Below are positions 50,082 through 59,747 of a stretch of 64,000 bases of DNA, in pieces. The position numbers and the translations under genes are program-made. Source of the stretch: Betaproteobacteria bacterium (lineage in GTDB: Bacteria; Pseudomonadota; Gammaproteobacteria; Burkholderiales; Burkholderiaceae_C). The stretch spans positions 1 to 64,000 of the forward strand of contig JABCYW010000009.1 of NCBI GenBank assembly GCA_013289985.1, read 5' to 3'. The notes under the pieces were generated by a model. That model saw nothing but the letters and a program-made list of their open reading frames with translations, had not been told where the DNA came from and ran no database searches. Within the stretch, counting starts at the first letter, position 1; each line of letters starts with the position of its first letter.

Positions 50082-50140
50082 GCCGGAGCGGCCGGGACGG
50101 CCGCCAGGAATGCCGGGCCGCACGGGCCCGGCCCGTCGCC

Positions 50141-50872
50141 TCAGGCGACCTCGAGCTCCGCCACCGGCTTGGAAAACGCGAAGAACGGCTCGCGCCCGTT
50201 GCAGCCGAAGTCGAGCGGATCGAAGTCGCCCAGCATCTGCGCGTGCGGCACCAGCGAGCCGGTCAGGCCGGCCGCGTTGAACAGCGCGCCGATGTCGCCG
50301 CCGAACAGGCGCACGTGGTCGACCTGGCCGTAGTAGATCGTCGCGAAGTCCTCCGACGGCGGCGTGGCCAGCTCGAACGTGTGCTTGAGCGCCGGCGCGT
50401 AGGGCGTCTGCGCGATCAGCACGCCGCCCGGCGCGAGGCAACGCGCGAATTCGGCCAGCGCGCGCTCGGGGTGGCGCACGTGCTCCAGCAGGTGATTGGC
50501 GATGATGAGGTCGAAGCGGCCGTCCTCGAAATCGATGGCCTCGGCGTCGACGCGGCGGATGTCTGCGCGCGCCGGGAACAGGTCGCCGCGCACGTACTCG
50601 GCCGGTTGGCAGGCCAGCAGGCGCGGCTCCAGCGAGGCTTCGGGCGCCAGGTGGAGGATGCGCTTGCCGGCCAGCTGCTCGGGCAGTCCCGCCGCGGCCA
50701 TGTACATCCACAGGTGGCGGTCGCGGTCGTTGCAGCCGCAGTGCGGGCAGCCGTAGACGGCCAGGTCGGAGCCCACCGTGCCCATCAGCACCATGAAGGG
50801 ACTGCGCTGGGCGCGTGCCGGGTGGGGCACCCAGGCGTCGACGTTGTTCTCGCAGAGGCAGCAGAAGGCCAT
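50141..50872 (-). CDS. SAM methyltransferase with N-terminal zinc-ribbon-like cysteines
   Basis: This 243-residue protein starts with two cysteine pairs (FCCLCENN and YGCPHCGCNDRDRH) suited to bind zinc. A class I methyltransferase domain follows: RILHLAPEASLE, DAEAIDFEDGRFDLIIANHLLEHV with the typical ANHLLEH, and APGGVLIAQTP. Such proteins occur in polysaccharide and flagellar glycan clusters and may O-methylate sugars. Last gene of the leftward series from 57084; 31 bases after the glycosyltransferase stop. Confidence 0.85.
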   Translation of the reverse strand: MAFCCLCENNVDAWVPHPARAQRSPFMVLMGTVGSDLAVYGCPHCGCNDRDRHLWMYMAAAGLPEQLAGKRILHLAPEASLEPRLLACQPAEYVRGDLFPARADIRRVDAEAIDFEDGRFDLIIANHLLEHVRHPERALAEFARCLAPGGVLIAQTPYAPALKHTFELATPPSEDFATIYYGQVDHVRLFGGDIGALFNAAGLTGSLVPHAQMLGDFDPLDFGCNGREPFFAFSKPVAELEVA

Positions 50873-50903
50873 GGGAATTCCTGGACGTGAGTTTCGGTCG
50901 GGG

Positions 50904-52400
50904 TCAGGCGGCGAGCGCCATGTCCTGCATCGGATGCAGCACGCGCTTGGGCGCGGCCAGCGCGGCGGCGCCCACCGGCGTTGGCTTGCCCAGCGCCTGG
51001 CGCACCGCGGCGGCGCGGGCCGCGCGCTGCGGCTCCGCCGGATGCAGCACGATCGCGCCGCGGCGCAGTTCGGGGAAGGCCGACAGGGCGCGGTAGCCCA
51101 TGGTCTCGAGCAGCTGCGGCTCCCAGCCGGCCCGGTACCAGGCGAGCAGGGCGGCGTCGGTCGCGGCGGCGGCGGTCTCGTTCGCGGGCCACCACACCAC
51201 GCGGCGCGTGGGGTGCGCGGCGGCGTCGGCGGCCAGCGCGGCGAATGCGTCCACCGGCATGTTGGCGGCCAGCAGCAGCTCGGCCTCGCCCTGCGGCGTG
51301 TCGCGCCAGCCGGGGTTGGCGAGCGCCAGTTCCATCACCCACGTGAGGCCTTCGCTGGCGGGCGCGCCGCGCAGGGTCGTTGCGTCGGTCTGGCGCAGCA
51401 CCTCCAGCAGGCCCGCGATGTCACGGCGCGGGGCGGCGGTCTCGTCGGTGTCGGGCTTCAAGGTGCCGTCGCCGTTGAGGATGAACGACTCCATGTTCAT
51501 CGCGATCTTGGCGAGCAGGTTGGTGCGCGCCAGGTGCAGGTAGCGCAGCGGGCCGTAGCGGGACGGCACCGGCTCGCGCAGCGCGTCGGCGGCGCGGTTG
51601 CGGCCGGGGCGGGCGGACTGGGCGTAGTCCAGCGCCACCTCGGTGAGCGTGGCGGCGTCGAGGCCCTGCCCGTAGACGGCGCGCTCGTACAGCTGCTGCC
51701 ACTGGAAGCCCGCGGTGGGCACGGCCGCGTGGCGGTTCTTCACGAGGTAGGCCTGCCAGCCGTTGATGACCTTGGCCGACAGCTGCTCCACGCTGCGCAC
51801 CGGCAGGTGCACCACGCAGACGCCCTCCATCGTGCACACCGGCGGCCGCGTTCCGTCCGCGAGGTGCACGTTGTGGTTGCCCTGCTCGATCACCAGACGC
51901 TCGTCGTCGCGCGGGTCGCGACGCACCACGGCCTTGTAGTACGTGGGCTCCTCGCGGCGGCGGCGATCGGGCATCGCGCCCAGCGGGTCGGCCAGCACGC
52001 GCGACGGGTCGACCTCGGCCGCGGGCAGGTGGGTGCGCCACGGCAGCAGCACGGCCTGGCCGGCGGGCACCGCGGCGAAGGCTGCGTCGAGCGCGGCGCG
52101 CGAGGGCGCGTGGATGAACTCGTCGGCGTCGAGGAACCACACCACCTCGGGATTGAAGACCGGCGCCACCTTGCGGTAGACGTGGGTGACCTTCTCCGAC
52201 TGGAAGTAGCCGAAGATCGGGTCGTCGAACACCACCAGCGGCAGGCCCTCGCGCTGCAGCGAGGTGAGGATCTCGCGGGTGCCGTCCGTGGAGCCGTTGT
52301 CGATGACGACCAGCAGGTCCAGCAGGCAGAGGTTGTGGCGCACGAAGGCCTCGACGATGTCGGCCTCGTTCTTGATCATCGCGATCGCGAGCGTGTTCAT
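50904..52400 (-). CDS. Glycosyltransferase family 2-like protein (GT92/DUF23-like)
   Basis: This 498-residue protein has the opening AIAMIKNEADIVEAFVRHNL, DNGSTDGT and the metal-binding VVWFLDADEFI (about 88-98) typical of GT2/GT92-like enzymes that start with K-N-E. The C-terminal 200 residues, Ala-rich and helical, are not recognised and may be a partner-binding region. Probably adds a sugar to the glycan made by this island. It starts 28 bases after the fusion gene at 52429-53934. Confidence 0.83.
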   Translation of the reverse strand: MNTLAIAMIKNEADIVEAFVRHNLCLLDLLVVIDNGSTDGTREILTSLQREGLPLVVFDDPIFGYFQSEKVTHVYRKVAPVFNPEVVWFLDADEFIHAPSRAALDAAFAAVPAGQAVLLPWRTHLPAAEVDPSRVLADPLGAMPDRRRREEPTYYKAVVRRDPRDDERLVIEQGNHNVHLADGTRPPVCTMEGVCVVHLPVRSVEQLSAKVINGWQAYLVKNRHAAVPTAGFQWQQLYERAVYGQGLDAATLTEVALDYAQSARPGRNRAADALREPVPSRYGPLRYLHLARTNLLAKIAMNMESFILNGDGTLKPDTDETAAPRRDIAGLLEVLRQTDATTLRGAPASEGLTWVMELALANPGWRDTPQGEAELLLAANMPVDAFAALAADAAAHPTRRVVWWPANETAAAATDAALLAWYRAGWEPQLLETMGYRALSAFPELRRGAIVLHPAEPQRAARAAAVRQALGKPTPVGAAALAAPKRVLHPMQDMALAA

Positions 52401-52428
52401 GTCGGTTGTCGTCTCCGTGTCTGGAACG

Positions 52429-53934
52429 TCAGATCAGCGCGGCGGCTTCGTCTTCGGCGAACTGTTCGTCCGGGTCCAGGCCGCCGAAGTCGGCGCGCAT
52501 CGTGCGTGCGGTGGTGCGCTCGCGCGGGGTCGTCGCGATCTTGCGCAGCGCCACGCGCATGAACGCCGCGTTCTCCTTGCCGCAGGGCTGCACGTTCGCG
52601 TCCAGCCACTGCGACTGGGCGACCTCGAAGCGGTGCTCGAACCAGCCGAGGTACCAGAACCAGTCGGTGTAGTAGATCCACGAGTTCTCGTTGAGCGCGC
52701 GCAGGTGCGTGGGATCCTGCCAGGCCGTCAGCGCCTTCTCGTACGGCACCTCGATGGAGAACGCGCCGCCCACCTTCAGCAACGCCAGCGCGTTGGTCAT
52801 CAGCATGGGCAGGTCGGGTACGTGCTCCAGCACGTTGTTGGCGTAGATCAGCTCCAGCGAGCCTTCCTCCAGCAGCACCGTGCCGCCCATGCGCGTGGGC
52901 GCGGCGTGGGGCAGCGTCACCGGCCGGCCGAGGTCCAGCACCAGGTCGGGCTCGGCGCGGTCGAGGATGTCGATGTTGAGCCAGGTGGGCTTGTAGTCCT
53001 TGCCGGAGCCCAGGTTGATCGCGCGCGGGCGCCACGGGCCCGGATCGCGGACGCGGTCGAAACCTTGCTGGAAGCCGCCGGCGAAGGCCAGCAGGTCGGC
53101 GTACTGCTCGATCGGATCGTGCGCGGCGTCGGGCGTGCGGAACGCGGCCAGGCGCTTGCGTGCTTCCTCGTAGAAGGCCTCGCTGCCGAAGTGCAGGCGG
53201 AACCATTCCTCCACCTGCTCGGGCAGCCACAGCACCGAGTCGACGAACGCCGGCGCCGGATCGGTGGTGGGCGTGTACTCGGAGATCACCGGCGTGCCCA
53301 GCGACAGGCAATGGAACGCGCGCGCCTGCTCGAAGCGGTTGCTCTCGTAGTAGTGGCAGTTGAGCACCGCCTTGGCGCGGCCGATGAACTCGTCGCGCTC
53401 CGGGCCGTAGACCGGCGCGTCGAACGTGGCCACGTTGAAGCCGGCGGCCTCCACGCGGGCGATGAACTGCTGGCGGCGCGGGTTCATGCTGCCGAAGAAC
53501 AGCAGGTCGATGTCGCGCTCCTCCAGCGGCAGCGCGGGCTTGTCGAGGTACGAGGCATAGCCGAACGGCACGATGGGCACGTCGGCCGGATCCGCCGCGT
53601 AGGCCGGCACGTTGGCGGCGTCGTAGTCGACCACGGCCGAACGGCGCAGCAGCGCCAGGTAGTCGGGGCTCACCGGGGCGCCGCCCTGGCCCAGCTGCTC
53701 CAGGTTCACGAACACGCAGGCGTTGCGTTCCTGCCAGTCGGCCGGGAAGCCCAGGTGGGCGCCGAAGACGAAGTTCACCGCGTCCTCGCGCAGCCGGTTC
53801 TTGGCCATCGTCACCTTCGCGCCCAGCCGGCGGAACATGTGGCGGAAGTAGCGCGCCTGGTCCAGGAAGCCGAGCGAGTGGACGTAGCCGGCCGGCTGGA
53901 TGATCGCCAGGTGGATTGCGGGAGGGTTCTTCAT
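52429..53934 (-). CDS. Glycosyltransferase-methyltransferase fusion protein
   Basis: This 501-residue protein appears to be two enzymes in one chain. The first part (about 1-310) is a GT-B-like, CgeB/YkvP-type glycosyltransferase with DLLFFGSMNPRRQQFI and ARAFHCLSLGTPVISEYT near its end. The second (about 320-480) is a SAM methyltransferase domain with INLGSGKDYKPTWLNIDI and LIYANNVLEHVPD. A single protein could both attach and methylate a sugar. I start it at 53934 (MKNPPAIHLAIIQPAG); the in-frame ATG at 53988 precedes an atypical sequence. The 151-base gap upstream separates it from the next gene in the series. Confidence 0.82.
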   Translation of the reverse strand: MKNPPAIHLAIIQPAGYVHSLGFLDQARYFRHMFRRLGAKVTMAKNRLREDAVNFVFGAHLGFPADWQERNACVFVNLEQLGQGGAPVSPDYLALLRRSAVVDYDAANVPAYAADPADVPIVPFGYASYLDKPALPLEERDIDLLFFGSMNPRRQQFIARVEAAGFNVATFDAPVYGPERDEFIGRAKAVLNCHYYESNRFEQARAFHCLSLGTPVISEYTPTTDPAPAFVDSVLWLPEQVEEWFRLHFGSEAFYEEARKRLAAFRTPDAAHDPIEQYADLLAFAGGFQQGFDRVRDPGPWRPRAINLGSGKDYKPTWLNIDILDRAEPDLVLDLGRPVTLPHAAPTRMGGTVLLEEGSLELIYANNVLEHVPDLPMLMTNALALLKVGGAFSIEVPYEKALTAWQDPTHLRALNENSWIYYTDWFWYLGWFEHRFEVAQSQWLDANVQPCGKENAAFMRVALRKIATTPRERTTARTMRADFGGLDPDEQFAEDEAAALI

Positions 53935-54085
53935 GGATCCGGGCTCCGGGATTGAATCGGGGACCACCCCGGACGATGGAGCGGTCATGGAACCGATTCT
54001 GAAGAGCGCCGCGCCCGGCCAAGCCCCGAAAAGGGCCGGTGGGGGCCGGCTATTCCCGTCCGGACTTGAGCCCGCGATCGCGGGC

Positions 54086-55150
54086 TCAGTGGGCCTGGCG
54101 CAGCTTCAGGGCTTCGAGCGCGCGGCCGGTGCCCTCGTACAGCACGATCAGGTTGCGGGCGGCCAGCGTGGAGCCGCGGCCGGCCACCGAGCCTTCGAGA
54201 TCCGGCTGCTCGCCGATCTCCAGGCAGCGCCGCCACGCGGACTCGATCATCGGCAGCAGCTCCCCGGCGCGCGCCGGCTCCTCCGTGGCCCAGTCCAGCA
54301 GCAGGTCGCCGAGCGCGAAGAAGAAGTCGGGCGAGTGGCTCCAGGCGGCCATCGCGCCTTCGGCCAGCAGCACGCCCCGGGCATGCTGGCGGCACTTCTT
54401 CAGGGCATGGATCTCGCGCACCAGCCGGTCGTGGTGCCAGCCCGGCGTGGTGCCGGCCAGCGTGACGCTGGCGCCGCTGGCCTCCTCGCAGGCCCTCGAC
54501 CGGGCGAAGTGCGCGCAGGCGTCCGCATAGCGTTCGTAGACGTCGTGGTCCTTGCCGATCTGGTAGTGCAGGTAGGCGTCGTCGGGCGCCTGCGCCAGCG
54601 CGCGCGCGAGCAGCTCGGCGTTGCGGCCGGCCTTGGCCTTGAGCGCGTCGGCGCGGTAGCCGTCGTGCGCCAGCACCGTGGGCAGGCGCCTCACCGGCAG
54701 CGCGTGCTTCGGCTGTTCGTGCACGTGGCCCGCGTAGCGCACGCCGCGCGGCAGCACGCGCGGCAGCCAGCTGGGCGCCAGCGACACGCCGATGGGGGTG
54801 TCGAACTGGCTGTCCACGCGCAGCGTGCCCACGAAGTCGGGCAAGGTGTGGCGCAGCTGCAGCAGCTCGATGCCGGCCTCGGCGATCCATTCGTCGGCGT
54901 CGACCACCACGGCCCAGTCGGCGTCGGCCAGGGCCAGCGCGGCGTTGCGGGCGGCGGCGAAGTCGTCGCACCACGTGAAGTGGCCCACGCGCGCGCCCGC
55001 GGAACGCGCGAGCGCGACCGTGGCATCGGTGGAGCCGGTGTCCAGCACCACGAGCTCGTCGACGCAGTTCGCGACGCTCGCGAGGGCGCGCACGATGCGC
55101 GCCGACTCGTTGCGCGCGATCATGACGAGCGCGACTCTGTACAGGCTCAT
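54086..55150 (-). CDS. Family 2 glycosyltransferase with TPR-like C terminus
   Basis: This 354-residue protein has a clear GT2 domain (VALVMIARNESARIVRALASV, VVLDTGSTDAT, VVVDADEW, about 1-230). A helical repeat-like C terminus (about 170-350) resembles tetratricopeptide repeats, which may hold the acceptor protein. The start at 55150 overlaps the stop of the GT41 gene as ATGA, so the two are co-translated and probably act on one acceptor. Stop at 54086. Confidence 0.88.
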   Translation of the reverse strand: MSLYRVALVMIARNESARIVRALASVANCVDELVVLDTGSTDATVALARSAGARVGHFTWCDDFAAARNAALALADADWAVVVDADEWIAEAGIELLQLRHTLPDFVGTLRVDSQFDTPIGVSLAPSWLPRVLPRGVRYAGHVHEQPKHALPVRRLPTVLAHDGYRADALKAKAGRNAELLARALAQAPDDAYLHYQIGKDHDVYERYADACAHFARSRACEEASGASVTLAGTTPGWHHDRLVREIHALKKCRQHARGVLLAEGAMAAWSHSPDFFFALGDLLLDWATEEPARAGELLPMIESAWRRCLEIGEQPDLEGSVAGRGSTLAARNLIVLYEGTGRALEALKLRQAH

Positions 55151-57084
55151 GAAGCGTTCGCCTCCAGCGCCTGCGGCGCGAGTCCGGCGAGGTGCCGTTC
55201 GTGCATGCGGGTCAGCAGGGCGTCCATGGCGCGCGCCAGGCGCTCGGCATCGAACAGCGGCAGCTGGCGGCGGTTCACGTCGAGGTGGGCCTTGATGCCG
55301 CGCAGCGTGTCGGGCTCGTTGGCCAGCGCGGTGGCGAGCTCCACGTAGTCGGCCTCGCTGCGGCACGCCAGGTCGCCCAGGCCGCAGGCCGTGACGAGGC
55401 TGGCCGCCACGCGCGACGCGAAGGTCGGGCCAGGCACGGTGAGCACCGGCACGCCGGCCCACAGCGCCTCGCTGGCGGTGGTGTGCGCGTTGCAGGGCCA
55501 GGTGTCCAGGAACAGGTCGGCCGAGCGCAGGCGGGCGATGTGGCTGGCGAGGTCCAGCTTGGCGGCGAAGAACACGCGTTCGGGCGCGACGCCGCGGGCG
55601 GCGAGTTCGCGCAACAGGTTTTCCCTGGCGTGCGGATTCCAGGCCAGCATCCACAGCACCGTGCGCGGCGCGCCGGCGAGGATGCGCGACCACAGGTCCA
55701 GCATGTTGGGAGACAGCTTGTAGGTCTGGTTGAAGCAGCACAGGACGACCGCGTCCTCCGGCAGGCCCAGCTCGGCGCGCGAGGGGCAGGGCGGCAGCGG
55801 GCGGGCGGCGTCGTTGGGCTGGTAGCAGCCGTCCAGCTGCGCGATCTGCTCGGTGTAGTTCGCGGCGTGCGCGAGCGGCGTCGTGACGCGGTCGCCGATC
55901 ATGTAGTCGATGAAGGGCGCGCCGGTGGTGGCCGGGTAGCCGAGGTAGGCGGCCTGCACCGGCGCGGGCCGGTAGGCCATCAGCTCCATGCGGCTGTCGC
56001 GGGTGTGGCCCTTCAGGTCGATGAGGATGTCGATGCCGTCCTCGCGGATGCGGTTCGCCACCGCGCAGTTGCCGGTGTCGCGGATATCGACGTAGTGCTC
56101 GCAGGCGGCGCGCACGCGGCGGGCGGTCTCGGAGTCGTCGTCGCGGCTGTGCGAATACAGGAAGGTCTCGAAGCGGCGGGTGTCGCGGCGCTCCAGCAGC
56201 TCGGTCATCAGCACCGCGGTGGCGTGGTGGTAGAAGTCGGACGACAGGTAGCCCACGCGGATGCGGCCGGGGCGGCGCGGCCCGGGCGCGGGCAGCGGCA
56301 CGATGGCGCTGGTCAGGCCGGCCACTCGGCGCTCGCCCAGCCGGCGCTGCTGTTGCGGCGTCGATTCGATGGAGATCAGCGCGAACGGCAGCAGCAGCCG
56401 CGCGGTCTCCGGGTCGTCGCGGTCGACGGCCTCGAGCAGCGCGCGGGTGTCGGCGGCGTCCTGTTTCCACTCGCAGGCCTGGCGATTGGTCTGCACCACC
56501 AGGCTCAGCGCGAGCGCGCGCGTGGCGCCGTCGTCCAGCGAGATGGCGGTGCGGAAGCATTCGGCGGCCTCCAGGTCCATCGCCATGTCCATGAACGCGA
56601 GGCCCAGGCGGTAATGGACGATGGCCGAGTCCACCTTCAGCGTCAGCGCCTTGAAATAGGCATCGACGGCCGGGCGCGGCTGGCGCGTCTGGAACAGCGC
56701 GTTGCCGAGCGCGTTGTAATAGTCGTGGTCGCGCGGCGCCTCGTCCGACAGCGCCTGCAGCGCGCGCAGCGCGTCCGCGGGACGCGCCATCTGCAGCGCC
56801 ATGTCGGCCGCCACGCGGCAGGCGACGGAACTCGTGCGGTCGAGTTCGCAGGCGCGCAGCGCGTCCTCCAGCGCGGCGGTGTACTGGCCGAGCGCCATGC
56901 GCGAGCGCGCGAGGTTCATCCACATCAGCGAGTCGGCGGGCGCCAGCACGGTGGCCTGCTCGAACTCGAGTACCGCCGCGTCCCAGCGGCGTGCACGGTG
57001 CGCGTGCAGGCCGGCCTGGCGGTGGGCCTCGGCACGGCGGGCGCTGGCGGAGCCGGAAGGGGTATGGCTGGCGGAATTCCTCAT
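55147..57084 (-). CDS. O-GlcNAc transferase-like (GT41) protein glycosyltransferase with TPRs
   Basis: This 645-residue protein has N-terminal tetratricopeptide repeats (about 15-190) and a C-terminal GT41 catalytic domain matching human OGT block by block. VGYLSSDFYHHATA has H287 at the OGT H498 position. It is followed by LGYPATTGAPFIDYMIGD, FNQTYKLSP with K456 at the OGT K842 position, and FLDTWPCNAHTTASEALWAG. All donor-site blocks are present. Such enzymes modify Ser/Thr or Asn of proteins. Starting 285 bases from the first flagellin gene on the opposite strand, the obvious candidate substrate is flagellin; the donor may be the sugar made by the DegT-acyltransferase genes. Confidence 0.9.
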   Translation of the reverse strand: MRNSASHTPSGSASARRAEAHRQAGLHAHRARRWDAAVLEFEQATVLAPADSLMWMNLARSRMALGQYTAALEDALRACELDRTSSVACRVAADMALQMARPADALRALQALSDEAPRDHDYYNALGNALFQTRQPRPAVDAYFKALTLKVDSAIVHYRLGLAFMDMAMDLEAAECFRTAISLDDGATRALALSLVVQTNRQACEWKQDAADTRALLEAVDRDDPETARLLLPFALISIESTPQQQRRLGERRVAGLTSAIVPLPAPGPRRPGRIRVGYLSSDFYHHATAVLMTELLERRDTRRFETFLYSHSRDDDSETARRVRAACEHYVDIRDTGNCAVANRIREDGIDILIDLKGHTRDSRMELMAYRPAPVQAAYLGYPATTGAPFIDYMIGDRVTTPLAHAANYTEQIAQLDGCYQPNDAARPLPPCPSRAELGLPEDAVVLCCFNQTYKLSPNMLDLWSRILAGAPRTVLWMLAWNPHARENLLRELAARGVAPERVFFAAKLDLASHIARLRSADLFLDTWPCNAHTTASEALWAGVPVLTVPGPTFASRVAASLVTACGLGDLACRSEADYVELATALANEPDTLRGIKAHLDVNRRQLPLFDAERLARAMDALLTRMHERHLAGLAPQALEANAS

Positions 57085-57246
57085 GATCGGGCCAGTCTAG
57101 GGTGAAGTCCGGGCGCGATCGTTCCGATAACAGGCCCAGTCACGGTGCAGTTCGCGGGAACGCGCCGTGCGGCGCGGAGGGCAACGTCCGCGTAGCTGGC
57201 GGAGCGCGATGCACAAGGCCATGGCGGCGGTCACGCGAAGAGCCGA

Positions 57247-57285
57247 TCAAAAAGTCCTCAAGTCTTCCGATCGGTGCTCCGAAAA
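57247..57285 (+). promoter_or_regulatory. Candidate sigma-28 promoter region of flagellin gene 1
   Basis: Two overlapping matches are visible: TCAA (57247-57250)-N15-TCCGATCG (57266-57273), and TCAA (57258-57261)-N16-TCCGAAAA (57278-57285). Either gives a leader of roughly 75-90 bases to the start at 57370. The 285-base gap 57085-57369 must also contain the leftward promoter of the GT41 gene, which I could not place. Confidence 0.5.
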
Positions 57286-57369
57286 CCAACTCACGGCCCC
57301 TACCGTTTTTCGACTTTGGGGCGAAAAACCCGGCAATCCCGCCGAATTTTGTCTCCCCAGGAGTGAATC

Positions 57370-58218
57370 ATGACTCTCTCGATCAACACCAACATCAACT
57401 CCATCGACGCACAGCGCAACCTGTCGGGTTCGCAGATGTCGCTCGCCACGTCGATGCAGCGCCTGTCCTCGGGCCTGCGCATCAACTCGTCGAAGGACGA
57501 CGCCGCCGGCCTGTCGATCGCCGAGCGCATGAATTCGCAGGTGCGCGGCATGAATGTGGCGATCCGCAACTCCAACGACGGCATCTCGCTGGCCCAGACC
57601 GCCGACGGCGCGCTGGCCCAGGTGAGCAACTCGCTGCAGCGCATGCGTGAACTGGCGGTGCAGTCGCGCAACTCCACCAACAGCTCGTCGGACAAGGACT
57701 CGCTGAACAAGGAGTTCTCGCAGCTGCAGTCCGAAATCACCCGCGTCCTGGGTGGCACGACCTTCAACGGCAAGCACATGCTCGGCTCGGACGCGACGAC
57801 GCTGAACTTCCAGGTCGGCGCCAACACGACGGCCGACGACACGGTGTCGGTCAAGACGGTGGACATGACCAAGGACACCACGATGACGGCGGTGACCAAC
57901 ACGACGACCGCCAAGATCGACTCCTCGGCCACGTCGGGCGCCATCGGCACGGTGATCGACAACATCGACAAGGCGATCAACGACGTCAACGACACGCGGG
58001 CCACCTTCGGCGCCACGCAGAGCCGCTTCGATTCGATCATCTCGAACCTGCAGTCGGGCGTCGAGAACCAGTCGGCCGCGCGCAGCCGCATCATGGACGC
58101 TGACTTCGCGGCGGAAACCGCGAACATGAGCCGCGCCAACGTGTTGCAGCAGGCCGGCACGGCGATGATCGCCCAGGCCAACCAGCAACCGCAGCAGGTT
58201 CTGACGCTCCTGCGCTGA
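57370..58218 (+). CDS. fliC: Flagellin 1
   Basis: This 282-residue flagellin has the conserved N-terminal D0/D1 helices (INTNINSIDAQRNLSGSQ, LSSGLRINSSKDDAAGLSIAERM) and C-terminal D1/D0 (ENQSAARSRIMDADFAAETANMS, then QQVLTLLR). The central region is short (about 165-200), so there is almost no D2/D3 surface domain. It is rich in Ser/Thr, which would suit O-glycosylation. It differs from flagellin 2 at only about three residues. AGGAG precedes the ATG (CCCCAGGAGTGAATC). Confidence 0.97.
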   Translation: MTLSINTNINSIDAQRNLSGSQMSLATSMQRLSSGLRINSSKDDAAGLSIAERMNSQVRGMNVAIRNSNDGISLAQTADGALAQVSNSLQRMRELAVQSRNSTNSSSDKDSLNKEFSQLQSEITRVLGGTTFNGKHMLGSDATTLNFQVGANTTADDTVSVKTVDMTKDTTMTAVTNTTTAKIDSSATSGAIGTVIDNIDKAINDVNDTRATFGATQSRFDSIISNLQSGVENQSAARSRIMDADFAAETANMSRANVLQQAGTAMIAQANQQPQQVLTLLR

Positions 58219-58359
58219 TCCGGTGGACGGCGGCGCCGCGTGAAGCGCGCCGCCAGCGCAAGCGGCCTCGCTGGAAAGCGATGCCGTTTGCGGCTTTTCC
58301 CCCTCTGTTCAAACGTGCGCTCGTTCGAGAAATCGGATGAGCGCTCGTGCATTCAGGGC

Positions 58360-58387
58360 TAAAGATTTGTCGGAAACCCCCCGATAA
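58360..58387 (+). promoter_or_regulatory. Candidate sigma-28 promoter of flagellin gene 2
   Basis: TAAA (58360-58363), 16 bases, then CCCGATAA (58380-58387), seven of eight bases matching GCCGATAA. The leader would be about 165 bases. The 342-base gap 58219-58560 otherwise holds a GC hairpin soon after the flagellin 1 stop (GGCGGCGC and GCGCGCCGCC, about 58234-58262) without a T tract, and no gene. Confidence 0.7.
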
Positions 58388-58560
58388 ACAAGGCAACAGG
58401 CTCAGCAAATCGAGCTTGGGTCCGGTGAGTGGCCAAGGGCCTGGCGGTGAACGAAAGACACCGAGCAGACCGTAGGAGCACCTGGCGCTAGGCAACCGAA
58501 CGCCAGTGCTCTTGCCGGAAAGTTTCCTCTGAAATCTCCACCTACCCAACGGGAATTGCC

Positions 58561-59409
58561 ATGACTCTCTCGATCAACACCAACATCAACTCCATCGACG
58601 CGCAGCGCAACCTGTCGGGTTCGCAGATGTCGCTCGCCACGTCGATGCAGCGCCTGTCCTCGGGCCTGCGCATCAACTCGTCGAAGGACGACGCCGCCGG
58701 CCTGTCGATCGCCGAACGCATGAATTCGCAAGTGCGCGGCATGAACGTGGCGATCCGCAACTCCAACGACGGCATCTCGCTGGCCCAGACCGCCGACGGC
58801 GCGCTGGCCCAGGTGAGCAACTCGCTGCAGCGCATGCGTGAACTGGCGGTGCAGGCCCGCAACTCCACCAACAGCTCGTCGGACAAGGACTCGCTGAACA
58901 AGGAGTTCTCGCAGCTGCAGTCCGAAATCACCCGCGTCCTGGGCGGCACGACCTTCAACGGCAAGCACATGCTCGGCTCGGACGCGACGACGCTGAACTT
59001 CCAGGTCGGCGCCAACACGACGGCCGACGACACGGTGTCGGTCAAGACGGTGGACATGACCAAGGACACGACGATGACGGCCGTGACCAACACGGGCAGC
59101 GCCAAGATCGATTCGTCGGCCACCTCGGGTGCCATCGGCACGGTGATCGACAACATCGACAAGGCGATCAACGACGTCAACGACACGCGGGCGACCTTCG
59201 GCGCCACGCAGAGCCGCTTCGATTCGATCATCTCGAACCTGCAATCGGGCGTCGAGAACCAGTCGGCCGCCCGCAGCCGCATCATGGACGCCGACTTCGC
59301 GGCGGAAACCGCCAACATGAGCCGCGCCAACGTGCTGCAGCAGGCCGGCACGGCGATGATCGCCCAGGCCAACCAGCAACCGCAGCAGGTTCTGACGCTC
59401 CTGCGCTGA
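58561..59409 (+). CDS. fliC: Flagellin 2, near-identical to flagellin 1
   Basis: This 282-residue flagellin has the same layout as flagellin 1. By eye the proteins differ at one position in the first helical region (A for S in VQARNS) and at two in the centre (TNTGSAKI for TNTTTAKI). Most nucleotide differences are silent, which points to recent duplication or gene conversion. The Ser/Thr content of the central loop differs slightly, which could alter glycosylation. A weak ribosome-binding site (GGGAATTGCC) precedes the ATG. Confidence 0.97.
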   Translation: MTLSINTNINSIDAQRNLSGSQMSLATSMQRLSSGLRINSSKDDAAGLSIAERMNSQVRGMNVAIRNSNDGISLAQTADGALAQVSNSLQRMRELAVQARNSTNSSSDKDSLNKEFSQLQSEITRVLGGTTFNGKHMLGSDATTLNFQVGANTTADDTVSVKTVDMTKDTTMTAVTNTGSAKIDSSATSGAIGTVIDNIDKAINDVNDTRATFGATQSRFDSIISNLQSGVENQSAARSRIMDADFAAETANMSRANVLQQAGTAMIAQANQQPQQVLTLLR

Positions 59410-59454
59410 GCGCCGGCAAGCCGGGCGAGCGCCCGGTTCCAGCTCTGCATGAAC

Positions 59455-59488
59455 AAAGCCCCGCCTGGCGCAAGCCGGCGGGGCTTTT
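59455..59488 (+). terminator. Intrinsic terminator after flagellin 2
   Basis: AAAGCCCCGCC (59455-59465) pairs with GGCGGGGCTTT(T) (59477-59488) around an 11-base loop and ends in TTTT. It lies 45 bases past the stop. The rest of the 387-base gap 59410-59796 holds the flagellin 3 promoter and no convincing gene. Confidence 0.88.
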
Positions 59489-59747
59489 GCCTATGGGCGG
59501 CCGGCGTCCGGACGGGATCCGGGCCGGCCGTCTGGTCCAGGAAAAGGGGGGTTTGGGGGCTCATATCGGCGATTTGGCCGGCCTCAAGTATTCGCACAAT
59601 CCAATCCAACGTCTCCTACATCCAAAAGATTTCGGGGAACGCGGTCCGGAAGCACCGGCGATGAAGCGAGAGCGAAGTCGGGGTGACCAAGTACCGGGCT
59701 TGGAGGTGCGGGGCTCGAAAGGCCTGCCTGACAGCCACGCATCGAAC

